64,000 bases of DNA from Pyrinomonadaceae bacterium MAG19_C2-C3 (GTDB lineage Bacteria > Acidobacteriota > Blastocatellia > Pyrinomonadales > Pyrinomonadaceae): positions 1-64,000 of the forward strand of contig JANDLT010000006.1 of assembly GCA_024330265.1 (NCBI GenBank), given 5' to 3'. Both the position numbers and the translations under genes were made by a program. Each line of letters starts with the position of its first letter. Position 1 is the first letter of the stretch. Under the pieces are notes generated by a model. The model was not told where the DNA came from. It worked only from the letters and a program-made list of their open reading frames with translations, and searched no databases. Positions 44,912-53,375 of this stretch are shown one piece after another.

Positions 44912-45697
44912 CTACGCTCTGATAAACAGGCGCGCGATGGCGAGAACTTCGTCTTTCGTGAGCGGTTCATCGAAGGCTTCGGTGATGGCGGAAGCCGGAA
45001 CGCCCGCGAGTCCGGCGAGGTTCGCGCCGCCCTGCGTCGTGTTGTCTTCACCGTCATAAACAGCTTGCGTCGGTGCGGGCAGCGTGCCGCGTGACTCGCC
45101 CGTAATCCAACCCTTTTCGCCGCGTATGCGCCGCACTTCGGAAGCGTGGCGGGCTTCGACCGAGTGTATGGAGAGGGCGGCGGTCAGCACGTCGTTGTTT
45201 GAAATCAAGTTTCCGGCTTGCCCTTTATAAGCGCGGACGCCCGTGTCTTCAAACGCCTGACTGACAGCCAAGAAAGTTTGATAATTCGAGAACACATCGG
45301 CAAACGCGCCGCCCGCCGTGAAGTCGAAAGTCGGCTTGGCGGTGGCTGCCGTACCCAACGCGCCTTGCAAGAATTTGACGTGCGCGGCTTCGTGATTGCT
45401 GATTTGCCGGAAGACATTGCGCGTCGTGTTCGGAATCAGATTGCGGCTGTTTATCGCGGTGCGATAAAACTCGTCTTCCAAAAATTCGAGCGTCAACGCG
45501 AAGTTGAGCGTGTCAACGATTTGCGCGGGAAGCGGCGAACCTTGCCCGAAGGTGGTCGCGCTAAGTGCGCCGAGCGCGATGGGAGCGGAAGCCGGCGCGA
45601 CGCCGAGTTTGCCCGCTTTGAATATCGCTTCGCGGCGCGTGGTCAGGCGTGTTACGAGTTCAGGGTCAAGTCCGCCGAGAATTGTTTTGTCGGTCAT
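44912..45697 (-). CDS. Ferritin-like domain protein (Tat-type N-terminus)
   Basis: 261 residues. The N-terminus ([20 protein letters not shown]) resembles a twin-arginine signal. The rest is a long-helix ferritin-like bundle with acidic/His metal-type spacing: [21 protein letters not shown], and [15 protein letters not shown]. This group includes desiccation-related proteins; metal binding or a stress role is likely but enzyme activity is not established. AAAGGAGG precedes the ATG. A paralogue is encoded 25 bp upstream. Confidence 0.85.
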   Translation of the reverse strand: MTDKTILGGLDPELVTRLTTRREAIFKAGKLGVAPASAPIALGALSATTFGQGSPLPAQIVDTLNFALTLEFLEDEFYRTAINSRNLIPNTTRNVFRQISNHEAAHVKFLQGALGTAATAKPTFDFTAGGAFADVFSNYQTFLAVSQAFEDTGVRAYKGQAGNLISNNDVLTAALSIHSVEARHASEVRRIRGEKGWITGESRGTLPAPTQAVYDGEDNTTQGGANLAGLAGVPASAITEAFDEPLTKDEVLAIARLFIRA

Positions 45698-45722
45698 AAT
45701 CGAATTTCCTCCTTTCGCAGCT

Positions 45723-46436
45723 TTAGCTGCGCGGCAGATTGTTGGCGGTGATGGGCGTGGCGATAAACGGCGCAGCCGCTTTCAACACTGTCGCCGGGTC
45801 GAATGCCTGATCAAATGCTTTCGGCGAAAAGTTATTGCTGCGCGGTTTGAGCAAATCACGAATCGCGGCGGCGTGACGCGCTTCGACGGAAACGATTTTT
45901 CCGGCGAGTAAAAGAAACTCCGGGTTGGTCAAGAGTTTGCCCGCGCCGTTGTAAGCCGCGACGCCGAGGTCTTCAAACGTGCGCGCCGTTTCCAGAACGC
46001 TTTTACGATTATTGAATTTGATTTTGCCGAAGTTCGGCGTCAAGCCCGGAATCGCACCCGCGCCGAGAGCCGTTTTAAGAAATTCGCGGTGAACGATTTC
46101 ATGGTCGCGGAGGTCGGTTAAAACTTGTCGCTCCTGCGCCGACATGTTGCCGTAAGGTGAACCGACGGCTTGCGTGTAGAACGCGGCTTCGAGTTGTTCG
46201 AGGGCGTAAGCGTAATTGAGAATCCCCGTATCACCCGAACCCAAATCAACCGCTCCGGTTTGCGGGGCAATCGGGATGCTCAAGAAAGCGTTTTCACCGG
46301 ACGCCAGAGCGTCTATCGCCGTGCCGCTGACGGCGAGGGCGGCGAGGGCGGCACTGCTTAGTTTGAGAAAAGTTCTTTTGCCATCGGAAGCGCATTGAGT
46401 CTTGCCGTCGCCACGCGATTTAATGATGTTCGACAT
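45723..46436 (-). CDS. Ferritin-like domain protein, paralogue
   Basis: 237 residues: export signal (FLKLSSAALAALAVSGTAIDALA), then a ferritin-like helical bundle with ALEQLEAAFYTQA, DHEIVHREFLKTAL and SVEARHAAAIRDLL, i.e. the same order of Glu/His motifs as the neighbour. AAAGGGAAAG lies before the ATG. The two genes are tandem duplicates that have diverged. With the PA2169-type gene before them they look like a small stress cluster. Confidence 0.85.
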   Translation of the reverse strand: MSNIIKSRGDGKTQCASDGKRTFLKLSSAALAALAVSGTAIDALASGENAFLSIPIAPQTGAVDLGSGDTGILNYAYALEQLEAAFYTQAVGSPYGNMSAQERQVLTDLRDHEIVHREFLKTALGAGAIPGLTPNFGKIKFNNRKSVLETARTFEDLGVAAYNGAGKLLTNPEFLLLAGKIVSVEARHAAAIRDLLKPRSNNFSPKAFDQAFDPATVLKAAAPFIATPITANNLPRS

Positions 46437-46521
46437 ACATTCTTTCCCTTTCGTTTTGAGGTTTTGTGTTGTCCGACACTTGGCAGGTACAAACTAACGC
46501 ATTCTCGAAATTTGTACACCT

Positions 46522-46965
46522 TTATTTCGCATCACGAAGCGAACGAATGCGGTCGTGTGCTTCTTTGATTTGCCCGTATTGACGTTGGATGAGCGAGGCG
46601 ACATTCGCGGGCAAATCCTCTTTCATCGCATCTTGATAATTGTGGACGGCGGAATCTTCGCCGCGTTCACATTCGGCAAGCACCGCATGTTCATCACTTC
46701 CCGTGACGGTGGACTTGATGTTTATCCAACCGCGATGAAGCGTCGCCGCCACGCTGCCCGTTGTTTCCGGGTCGCCGCCAAGAGCGCGCACTTCCCCTTG
46801 AAGTTCGGATGAGAATTGCGAACGCTGCTGCGAGTAAGAACTGAACAGTGTTTTGAGTTCCGCGTTGGTCACGCCGTCGGCAGCCGTGCGAAAGCCTTCG
46901 ACGCCATCTTTCAATGTCTCGATAAGATTGTTCAGAGTTGAAACTGCTTCGTCGTTAGTAGCCAT
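46522..46965 (-). CDS. PA2169-family four-helix-bundle protein (DUF2383)
   Basis: 147 residues, all helical and cytoplasmic. VSTLNNLIETLKDGVEGFRTAA and HRGWINIKSTVTGSDEHAVLAECERGEDSA are typical of this family, which has ferritin-like Glu/His positions and is usually found with stress proteins. The function is not established. It is 85 bp upstream of the ferritin-like pair on the same strand. Confidence 0.9.
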   Translation of the reverse strand: MATNDEAVSTLNNLIETLKDGVEGFRTAADGVTNAELKTLFSSYSQQRSQFSSELQGEVRALGGDPETTGSVAATLHRGWINIKSTVTGSDEHAVLAECERGEDSAVHNYQDAMKEDLPANVASLIQRQYGQIKEAHDRIRSLRDAK

Positions 46966-47037
46966 GATTATTTGTTTTCCTTTTTTAGATTTGATGTTTC
47001 GATTTCAAATTCCAAAATCTCAACGAAGTGATATTGC

Positions 47038-47799
47038 TCAAGTTGTCGCGGAAGGTACGCGCGGTAAGGCAGTCGGGTTTCGCCCGACTGCGAATAATTT
47101 TACGAGAATTAAGCCCGCGATAAATCCGCCGATGTGCGCGGCATATGCGACGCCACCTTCGCCGTCGGTTGACGTACCGAAGCCGCCGATAATCTGCATC
47201 ACGAACCAGATGCCGACGGCGACAATCGCCGGTACGCTCAACACGGTATAGAACGCGATGACGCGCACACTACGACGCGGAAACGACAACAGGTATCCGC
47301 CTAAAACGCCGGAAATCGCCCCCGATGCACCGAGACTCGCAACCAGTGCGTTCGCTCCCGTCGTGTTCATGAAGACGTGCGCGAGCGAGGCGATTATGCC
47401 GCATGTCAGGTAAAAAATCAGATACCGCCCGCGCCCTAAAAGGTTTTCGATGTTATCGCCGAACACCCACAGGAAAAGCATATTGCCGAACAGGTGCGCG
47501 ATGCCGCCGTGCATAAACATCGAAGTCAGAAGCGTGAGATAAACCGAAAACGGCGTCGGCTGTAAGCCGGGAATCTCGAATCTCTCGCCGCTTGTGGTTT
47601 GAACAATCCGGTCGCGCGTCGTGACATCTTGCCCGGTCGCAATCTCCGCCGGAACGGTCGAATAGGTATATGTGAAGCGTTCGTTGTTGCCTAATCCTTG
47701 AAAAAACACAAAGACAAGGATGTTGGCGGCAATCAACAAATAATTGATGACCGGAACGGAATGACGGTCTGAATTATCGTCGCCAATCGGCATTATCAT
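47038..47799 (-). CDS. Rhomboid-family intramembrane serine protease
   Basis: Cleaves membrane proteins inside the bilayer. 253 residues with six or seven hydrophobic segments. HLFGNMLFLWVFGDNIE is the conserved loop before the active site. The nucleophile is Ser159 in GASGAISG and the partner His222 in AAHIGGFIAG. A large loop at about 37-80 between the first two segments is rich in Thr. AAAGGTG lies seven bases before the ATG. Confidence 0.93.
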   Translation of the reverse strand: MIMPIGDDNSDRHSVPVINYLLIAANILVFVFFQGLGNNERFTYTYSTVPAEIATGQDVTTRDRIVQTTSGERFEIPGLQPTPFSVYLTLLTSMFMHGGIAHLFGNMLFLWVFGDNIENLLGRGRYLIFYLTCGIIASLAHVFMNTTGANALVASLGASGAISGVLGGYLLSFPRRSVRVIAFYTVLSVPAIVAVGIWFVMQIIGGFGTSTDGEGGVAYAAHIGGFIAGLILVKLFAVGRNPTALPRVPSATT

Positions 47800-48045
47800 C
47801 GGCTTTCACCTTTCGCCTTTGCATCGCCCGACAAAATACTTACTTCTATTGACAACTACATAAGCATCTCGTGTTCCGCAAAACCCGAGTGCAACTTATA
47901 TGACTGCTTTGACACGCACCAGCATGGAGAAAAAGCACTTATGAAAGCTAATAGAGCGAGAAGCACAGCCAAGCTTCGCAAGCATGATTCCCGTACAACA
48001 TAAACACCCATATACCGCGAGTCGCACGTTTTCGCTTCGCCACGA
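47800..48045. other. Intergenic stretch without recognised feature
   Basis: Between the rhomboid gene and the heptamer hairpin. Contains the rhomboid promoter region presumably; I see only a short GCTTCGCAAGC dyad and no supported open frame. Confidence 0.4.
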
Positions 48046-48139
48046 GCGAAAGTCGAAAGTTGAAGGTCGAAAGGAAAAGATCGAAGACCGCTCCGTCTGC
48101 CTTGCACTTTCGCACTTCAACTTTCGACTTTCGACTTTG
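48046..48139. repeat. Heptamer hairpin (AAAGTCG family), second copy
   Basis: Left arm 48046-48075 reads GCGAAAGTCGAAAGTTGAAG and on, in 7-bp steps. Right arm about 48104-48139 is the complementary run (ACTTTCG, CACTTCA, ACTTTCG, ACTTTCG, ACTTTGC). The loop holds GAAGACCGCTCCG, inverted relative to the same motif in the element at 32.73 kb. The right arm stops three bases from the symporter stop codon. Confidence 0.85.
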
Positions 48140-48141
48140 CT

Positions 48142-49584
48142 TCAACCGCGCTTTGTCGTTTCCGGGTTCAACAAAGTATAGCCTTCGGAGCGCGCGACGT
48201 AGGTTGCCGCCGTCAGGTCGCCCGCGACGTTTAAGGTCGTGCGGCACATGTCGAGTATCCGGTCAACGCCGAGAATGATGGCGATGAGGGCGGGCGGAAT
48301 GTTGTACTGCGCGAGGACGACGATGATAAACGGGATTGAGCCGGAAGGTACGCCCGCCGTCCCTATGCCCCCCAAGATGGCGAGATATGCGATGCCGAGT
48401 TGCTGCCCGACGGTCAAATCAACGCCCGCGAGTTGCGCGAGAAATAGAATCGTCACGCCTTCATAAAGTGCCGTTCCGTTCTGGTTCGCGGTCGCCCCGA
48501 CGGTCAACACGAAACTATTTATTTCACGCGGCACACCCAAGTTTTCTTCCGAAACACGAAGCGCGGTCGGAAGCGTCGCGTTTGATGATGAAGTCGAAAA
48601 CGCGGTCAGCATCACGGTCTTGATGCGGCGGAAAAACTCGATGGGCGAGATGCGCGAAAGCAGGGCGACCGACAACGAATACACGCCGAACATGTGAATT
48701 GAAAGACCAAGCAGCACTGTCAGGACGAACCATCCGAGCGCGGCGAGCAAGTCCAAACCGAAACGCGCCGTGTTGTTAAATAACAAACACGCCACCGCGA
48801 ACGGCGCGATTTTCATAATGATTTCAATGACTTTCGACGAGATTTGAAACAAGCCTTCAAGTCCGCGAATCACGGGGGCGGCAACCTGTGTCGGCACGAG
48901 CGTCGCCGCGACACCCAAGATAAGCGCGAAGAACATCAAGTGCAGCATGTTCGGTGTCTCACTCGCCACCGCCGTAATTGGGTTCATCGGGACAACGGTT
49001 TTCACGACTTGCATCAGAGGTGAATCGGTTGTGGTCGCGGCGGCGCGTTGCGCGTCGGCAACGCGCCGCGTCGCGTCGGTGCTGTAACGGGCTTCGATTT
49101 GCACGCGGGTCGCGGGGTCAATGCGTTCGCCCGGTCGAATCGTGTTGGCGAGCGTCAAACCGATGATGACCGAGACGGCGGAAATCAGAAACGTATAAAC
49201 GAACGATTTAAGACCGACGCGCCCCAGCTTGCGTATGTCACCGATGCCCGCGACGCCAACGACCAGCGCGCTGAAGACGAGCGGCACGACAATCATCAAT
49301 AACAGGCGAAGGAAAAGCTGACCGATAGGTTCGGTGATGTTATTGATGACCCACACCACGCGCGCGTCATCGCCACCCAACATCGTATTGACCGCGACGC
49401 CCGCGACGATACCGATAAGCAAGCCGATGAGAATCCGCGTGTGCAAAGCCAACCCGCGCGGACGGTCGGGAGTTTCATCATCCAAGTCCGTCGTCACCTC
49501 ACGCTCAAAAGCATCACGCGACCCCGCCGCCGCGCGCCGCGCATCGTCACCACCATCATCATCCCGCCTCATCAAATCAACCAT
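48142..49584 (-). CDS. Dicarboxylate/amino acid:cation symporter (DAACS)
   Basis: 480 residues, GltP/DctA-like fold. LHTRILIGLLIGIVAGVAVN opens the membrane part; TAFSTSSSNATLPTALRVSE is the serine-rich re-entrant loop that binds substrate cations, followed by VLTVGATANQNGTALYEGV and GTAGVPSGSIPFI. The first 45 residues are a charged, probably disordered extension not usual in the family. Substrate may be glutamate, aspartate or C4-dicarboxylates. Confidence 0.93.
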   Translation of the reverse strand: MVDLMRRDDDGGDDARRAAAGSRDAFEREVTTDLDDETPDRPRGLALHTRILIGLLIGIVAGVAVNTMLGGDDARVVWVINNITEPIGQLFLRLLLMIVVPLVFSALVVGVAGIGDIRKLGRVGLKSFVYTFLISAVSVIIGLTLANTIRPGERIDPATRVQIEARYSTDATRRVADAQRAAATTTDSPLMQVVKTVVPMNPITAVASETPNMLHLMFFALILGVAATLVPTQVAAPVIRGLEGLFQISSKVIEIIMKIAPFAVACLLFNNTARFGLDLLAALGWFVLTVLLGLSIHMFGVYSLSVALLSRISPIEFFRRIKTVMLTAFSTSSSNATLPTALRVSEENLGVPREINSFVLTVGATANQNGTALYEGVTILFLAQLAGVDLTVGQQLGIAYLAILGGIGTAGVPSGSIPFIIVVLAQYNIPPALIAIILGVDRILDMCRTTLNVAGDLTAATYVARSEGYTLLNPETTKRG

Positions 49585-49606
49585 AAACTTTAATTACCTT
49601 TTTACG

Positions 49607-49646
49607 TTTTCTTTCTACTTTCTACCTTCTACTTTCTACTTTCCCT
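49607..49646. repeat. Single-armed heptamer tract (TTTCTAC)
   Basis: A pyrimidine run of 7-bp units (TTTCTAC, TTTCTAC, CTTCTAC, TTTCTAC, TTTCCC) just before the symporter start and touching the nadK stop. The same heptamer forms both arms of the hairpin at 52.2 kb, but here no complementary arm is present. Confidence 0.75.
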
Positions 49647-49647
49647 T

Positions 49648-50532
49648 TCACGCTCCCCAACGAAGCTTGCCGCGAAGCACGTCGAAGTAATTACCGTCGG
49701 GCGGTTGGACGAGGTTGAGCCGCGTTTGGCTTTTGGTGATGACGATGCGGTCATCGGCTTCGAGCCGGAATCCGATTTGACCGTCAAGGGTCATCGCCAC
49801 TTCTTCGGTTGCGGTTTTTAATTTGATTTCAAGCGCGGCGTCATCCGGTATCACGAGCGGGCGATTCGATAAAGTGTGCGGGCATATCGGCGTCAAAACC
49901 ATCGCGTTCATCGTCGGATAAACTAGGGGTCCGCCCGCCGATAAGTTGTACGCGGTCGAACCCGTCGGCGTTGAAACGATAAGCCCGTCGGCGCGAAAGA
50001 CACCGATAAAATCATCGTTCATCTTCCCTTCGATTTCGATGATGCGGGCGAGCGCGCCTTTGCTAATAACGACATCGTTCAGTATGCGCCCGCACAACAT
50101 ACGTTCGCGCCCGCGCCACACTTCGGCGTCGAACATCACGCGCGGCTTCAATTCATAATCGCCGCGAATGATGGATTCGAGCGCGGGAATCATTCCGTCC
50201 GTGTGAAACTCCGTCAGATAGCCGAGCCGCCCGAAGTTAATTCCGAGTACGGGAATCTCGCGTGAACCGAGAGTGCGCGCGGTCGCAATCATCGTTCCAT
50301 CGCCGCCAAGCACAATCATCACATCAACGATTTGCGAAAAGTCTTCAAGCGCGGCAATCCGCATCGCTCCGCGTTCACATCCGGTTTCAATTTGCAATTC
50401 TTCGATGTTGCGACACCCGAAAGATTGCAACCCGCGCGCATCAAGCCATTCGACGAGACGACACACCGTCGCCAGCGTTTCCGCTTGCTGCGCTTTGACC
50501 GTGACCCCGATGCAGTTGATGACAGTTGACAA
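49648..50532 (-). CDS. nadK: NAD kinase
   Basis: Phosphorylates NAD to NADP. 294 residues from the TTG at 50532: IGVTVKAQQAE at the start, catalytic VVLGGDGTMIATAR, NFGRLGYLTEF, and DGLIVSTPTGSTAYNLSAGGP-type motif, all family hallmarks. The frame stays open 111 codons further upstream, but that extension is Arg/Ser-rich, unlike the family, and would overlap the next gene, so the internal TTG is chosen. No good ribosome site is seen. Confidence 0.93.
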   Translation of the reverse strand: MSTVINCIGVTVKAQQAETLATVCRLVEWLDARGLQSFGCRNIEELQIETGCERGAMRIAALEDFSQIVDVMIVLGGDGTMIATARTLGSREIPVLGINFGRLGYLTEFHTDGMIPALESIIRGDYELKPRVMFDAEVWRGRERMLCGRILNDVVISKGALARIIEIEGKMNDDFIGVFRADGLIVSTPTGSTAYNLSAGGPLVYPTMNAMVLTPICPHTLSNRPLVIPDDAALEIKLKTATEEVAMTLDGQIGFRLEADDRIVITKSQTRLNLVQPPDGNYFDVLRGKLRWGA

Positions 50533-50722
50533 GGTGCGGTTTTTACGGAAGTTGATTGTTAAATGTAAGCCGTGAACGGATTTTCCGCTTGGCACACGCG
50601 GATAAGGCGAGGCTTGAAAATTCGTTCGAGCGGCTGAAATGATTGTGTTTGGTGACTTGTGCTTTAAGACTTGCGAGGAACGACCGGATGATAACGACGC
50701 GAAGGCAAGAGTGTCAACGAAA

Positions 50723-51403
50723 TTATGCGCGATAAAACACGGGCAAGCGGCGTCGCTCCGTGCGGCGACGATACGCGACGTTGCCGTGTTCATCCCATGA
50801 TGCGCGCCCCGTGCGCCACATCGTTTCAAGCCGCGCGAGTTCCGTTTGGTCGCCGTGCGGGTCAACCAACATCAACCACACAGGCACGCTCAACCATGCC
50901 CACGCCGTTTGATAAACGCGCGTGTTCAAGGCTTCGATGTTGTGTTCGGTGCGCCACTGCATCTCAACGGGCGGCAAGTCTTCCCAATTCTCATAGCACG
51001 CATGTTGAATGCACGGCGCGGGTTTGGCGCGGGCGTGTACGACACAACCGACGTTCGGCTCAAAGAGCGGGCAGGCGAAAGTTTGACGAAAATTTGTTTC
51101 CGTGTGCGTGACGCGCAAACCATAACGCTCGACCGTCGCCCGCGCCCGCATGTAAATCCGATTTCGCGCGGCATCGTCAAGGCGCGGCGTGCGATTCAAA
51201 GTTTCGCGCATCGCTACGGCTTCGAGCCACGTGATGTGGACGTTGACGAAATGCGCGTCTGTACAACACGCACCCGGCGTCAAACACGTTCGACAATCTT
51301 GCGCCGCAGGTTCGTAATTGATTTTGATGTCGCGCTTATACCGCGTCTTGCTTCGCTGCAAAAGCGTCAGCGCGGCACTTTCACTTAAACGATTCATGCT
51401 CAT
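50723..51403 (-). CDS. YkgJ-like cysteine-cluster protein
   Basis: 226 residues. A conserved cysteine set (DCRTCLTPGACC, FACPLFE, NVGCVVHARAKPAPCIQHAC) suggests an iron or zinc-binding cluster domain as in YkgJ-type proteins, whose function is not known. The ATG overlaps the tlyA stop by four bases, so it is translationally coupled to the methyltransferase and might help in RNA modification. The C-terminal third is Arg/Trp-rich. Confidence 0.8.
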   Translation of the reverse strand: MSMNRLSESAALTLLQRSKTRYKRDIKINYEPAAQDCRTCLTPGACCTDAHFVNVHITWLEAVAMRETLNRTPRLDDAARNRIYMRARATVERYGLRVTHTETNFRQTFACPLFEPNVGCVVHARAKPAPCIQHACYENWEDLPPVEMQWRTEHNIEALNTRVYQTAWAWLSVPVWLMLVDPHGDQTELARLETMWRTGRASWDEHGNVAYRRRTERRRLPVFYRA

Positions 51404-52194
51404 TTGCCGTCAACGTCTTTGCCGTTCTCTTGCCTCACGCTTTCTTGCTTAACATACAATGCGAGAAACTCTTTGTTGCCTTCCGCTCCGGTGACAGGGG
51501 AATCAATCACCGCGCGCACCGCTAAACCTAAATCTGTCGCGGCTTGATTTACCTCTGCGATGACGCGCTCATGTTGTTTGGAATCGGTGACGATGCCGCC
51601 CTTGCCGACTTCGCCGCGCCCGACTTCAAACTGCGGTTTGATGAGCGTGATTAGTTGTCCTTCATGAGCAAGAAAACCCACGAGCGCAGGTAAGATTTTC
51701 GTTGCCGAAATGAAAGAAACATCCATCACGATTAAATCGAAACCGTTTGGATATGAAGGGAAATCTTCAAAATGAAGGTAACGTGCGTTCGTTGATTCGC
51801 GCACTTCGACACGCTCATCAACCCGCAACTTATAAGCGAGTTGGTTGCGCCCGACATCCACCGCGACGACACCCCGCGCCCCGCGTTGTAAAAGACAATC
51901 CGTGAAACCGCCCGTCGAAGCACCGATGTCGAGACACGTCGCGCCGTTCACATCAATGTTCCAAACGTCAAGCGCATGTTCCAACTTCAACGCACCGCGC
52001 CCGACAAATCGAAACGCCGGGTCATCGGTGCCGCGCACGCGAAGCTGTGCATCGGGATCGGTCAACTCCGAAGGCTTTTCAACGCGCCGTTCGTCAACGA
52101 GTACCAGACCCGCCATCACCAACGCCTGCGCCCGCGTCCGCGATTCGGCAAGCCCGCGCTCAACCAGCAATTTATCTATCCGTTCACCCCGCAT
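51400..52194 (-). CDS. tlyA: TlyA-type rRNA 2'-O-methyltransferase
   Basis: 264 residues: S4-like RNA-binding domain (RIDKLLVERGLAESRTRAQA) followed by a Rossmann methyltransferase (CLDIGASTGGFTDCLLQRGA binding SAM, then FDLIVMDVSFISATKILP). Family members methylate 16S and 23S rRNA at cytidine 2'-hydroxyls. Older names call it hemolysin. The ATG at 52194 is the family start; the frame runs further upstream only because the heptamer hairpin there has no stop codon. Confidence 0.94.
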   Translation of the reverse strand: MRGERIDKLLVERGLAESRTRAQALVMAGLVLVDERRVEKPSELTDPDAQLRVRGTDDPAFRFVGRGALKLEHALDVWNIDVNGATCLDIGASTGGFTDCLLQRGARGVVAVDVGRNQLAYKLRVDERVEVRESTNARYLHFEDFPSYPNGFDLIVMDVSFISATKILPALVGFLAHEGQLITLIKPQFEVGRGEVGKGGIVTDSKQHERVIAEVNQAATDLGLAVRAVIDSPVTGAEGNKEFLALYVKQESVRQENGKDVDGK

Positions 52195-52276
52195 TAAAGT
52201 AGAAAGTAGAAGGGAGAAAGTAGAAGGGAGAAAACATTTAGTTTCTACTTTCTCCCTTCTACTTTCTACTTTATCT
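52195..52276. repeat. Heptamer hairpin (GTAGAAA family)
   Basis: TAAAGTAGAAAGTAGAAGGG and following units (7-bp steps GTAGAAA, GTAGAAG, GGAGAAA) at 52195-52235 pair almost perfectly with 52241-52276, with about 29 bp exact. The stem starts directly before the tlyA ATG and overlaps the stop of the next gene, so the tlyA ribosome site must lie within the stem. Confidence 0.9.
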
Positions 52277-53182
52277 CGGCGGTTGACCTTCAAAAATTTC
52301 GCTCACGCCTTCGGAAGTTCCCCTTTGCCGATTGCGACGTTCTCGTGGTTGTCGTTCATCTCCTAAGACGCGGCGTATGCGGTCGGCGTAACGTCGCTGC
52401 GGCGGTGCGACGGGTTCTTCATCTTCAGTGTTTGCATCATCACCGCGCTTGCCGACTTTGCGCGGGCGACGTTCGTTCTCATTTTCTTCATCGGCTGCAC
52501 GCTTTGCTTCTTCACGACGCGCGGCGGCGCGTTCGGCGGCGAGACGTTCGGCGGTCGCACGCTCGGCGGCGCGTCGTTCTTCGGCTTCGCGTTCGGCGTT
52601 CTTGTCCGCCGCGACGCTCTCATCTTTCTTAGGTTGTTTCTCGACGGCGGCGGTCGTTGTCCGGCGCGCGGCGTCGTTGTTGGAATTGTCTTTCGCGTTC
52701 TTAACTGCGTCGTTCGCCGCATTACTGTTCGCGTTTTCGGTGCGACGTGCTTCCGCCGTTGTCGGGCGCGAGGAAGCGGTGCTTTCCGGCGACGGCGAAG
52801 TTGACGGCTCATCAATTTCATCCATCGAAACCGCGATGTTCGTCGGTGAAGCTTCCGGCGAGGGAGACGGAAATGCGGCGAGTCCGGGCGTCGGGGCGGT
52901 GACGGCGGCGGGTGCGGTCGCCTGTTGATTCGGCGTGCTGTTGGCGGTGCGACGTTGATAAAAGCTGAACGCCGCGACTGTGACAAGGCTGCCGACGAGA
53001 GCCGAAACCGCAATCGCTCCGAACATCCATGAACGGCGCGTCGGCTTAGACTCGCGCTTTGGCGAAACAACGGCGGCGGTCAAAGGTGTGACGGGTTGCG
53101 CGATTTGCGTCGCCTCGCTGTCAAAGAAATGCGACGGCAAAGCGTAATCTTGATTGTCGTTCGAGGTTGGCTGGTAAGTCAT
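52271..53182 (-). CDS. Single-pass membrane protein with long disordered, charged tail
   Basis: About 303 residues. A polar N-terminus of 50 residues, one membrane helix (WMFGAIAVSALVGSLVTVAA), a Thr/Ala/Pro/Ser stretch, then a long Arg/Glu/Ala segment (about 190-240, such as ERRAAERATAERLAAERAA) likely to be coiled-coil or a charged helix. No catalytic motif is seen. ATG at 53182 is preferred to a TTG four codons earlier. The layout recalls TonB/TolA-like linkers without the end domain; function unknown. Confidence 0.72.
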   Translation of the reverse strand: MTYQPTSNDNQDYALPSHFFDSEATQIAQPVTPLTAAVVSPKRESKPTRRSWMFGAIAVSALVGSLVTVAAFSFYQRRTANSTPNQQATAPAAVTAPTPGLAAFPSPSPEASPTNIAVSMDEIDEPSTSPSPESTASSRPTTAEARRTENANSNAANDAVKNAKDNSNNDAARRTTTAAVEKQPKKDESVAADKNAEREAEERRAAERATAERLAAERAAARREEAKRAADEENENERRPRKVGKRGDDANTEDEEPVAPPQRRYADRIRRVLGDERQPRERRNRQRGTSEGVSEIFEGQPPR

Positions 53183-53290
53183 TTGTTTTAGCAATGCGCC
53201 TGATGATGTTGACCGTCGTAAATTTTTAGGGAGTGAGTTTAACCGCGCGGAACTTTTGATGCCGTCGTCGCGTTTCGGGTTGACATCCCA

Positions 53291-53375
53291 AAATGCGGAA
53301 TGCGGAGTGCGGAATGCTGATTTGAGAACTGCCTTTCAATCCGCACTCCGCACTCCGCATTCCGCGCTCTGCACT
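53291..53375. repeat. Heptamer hairpin (ATGCGGA family) after dxs
   Basis: Left arm 53291-53320: ATGCGGA, ATGCGGA, GTGCGGA, ATGCTGA. Right arm 53340-53375: TCCGCAC, TCCGCAC, TCCGCAT, TCCGCGC, TCTGCAC, ending at the dxs stop codon. Arms are complementary unit by unit, with a loop of about 20 nt. Confidence 0.88.

Noticed and set aside
50533-50865. N-terminal extension of NAD kinase
   Set aside because: Open frame continues but is unlike the family and would overlap the cysteine-cluster gene; the 294-residue form has normal length.
52195-52293. N-terminal extension of TlyA
   Set aside because: This part is translation of the heptamer hairpin; the family start is at 52194.
52363-53070. Second minus-strand frame of 235 codons inside the disordered membrane protein gene
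   Set aside because: Arg/Pro-rich alternative frame of a low-complexity gene; the other frame has a membrane helix and a plausible protein composition.
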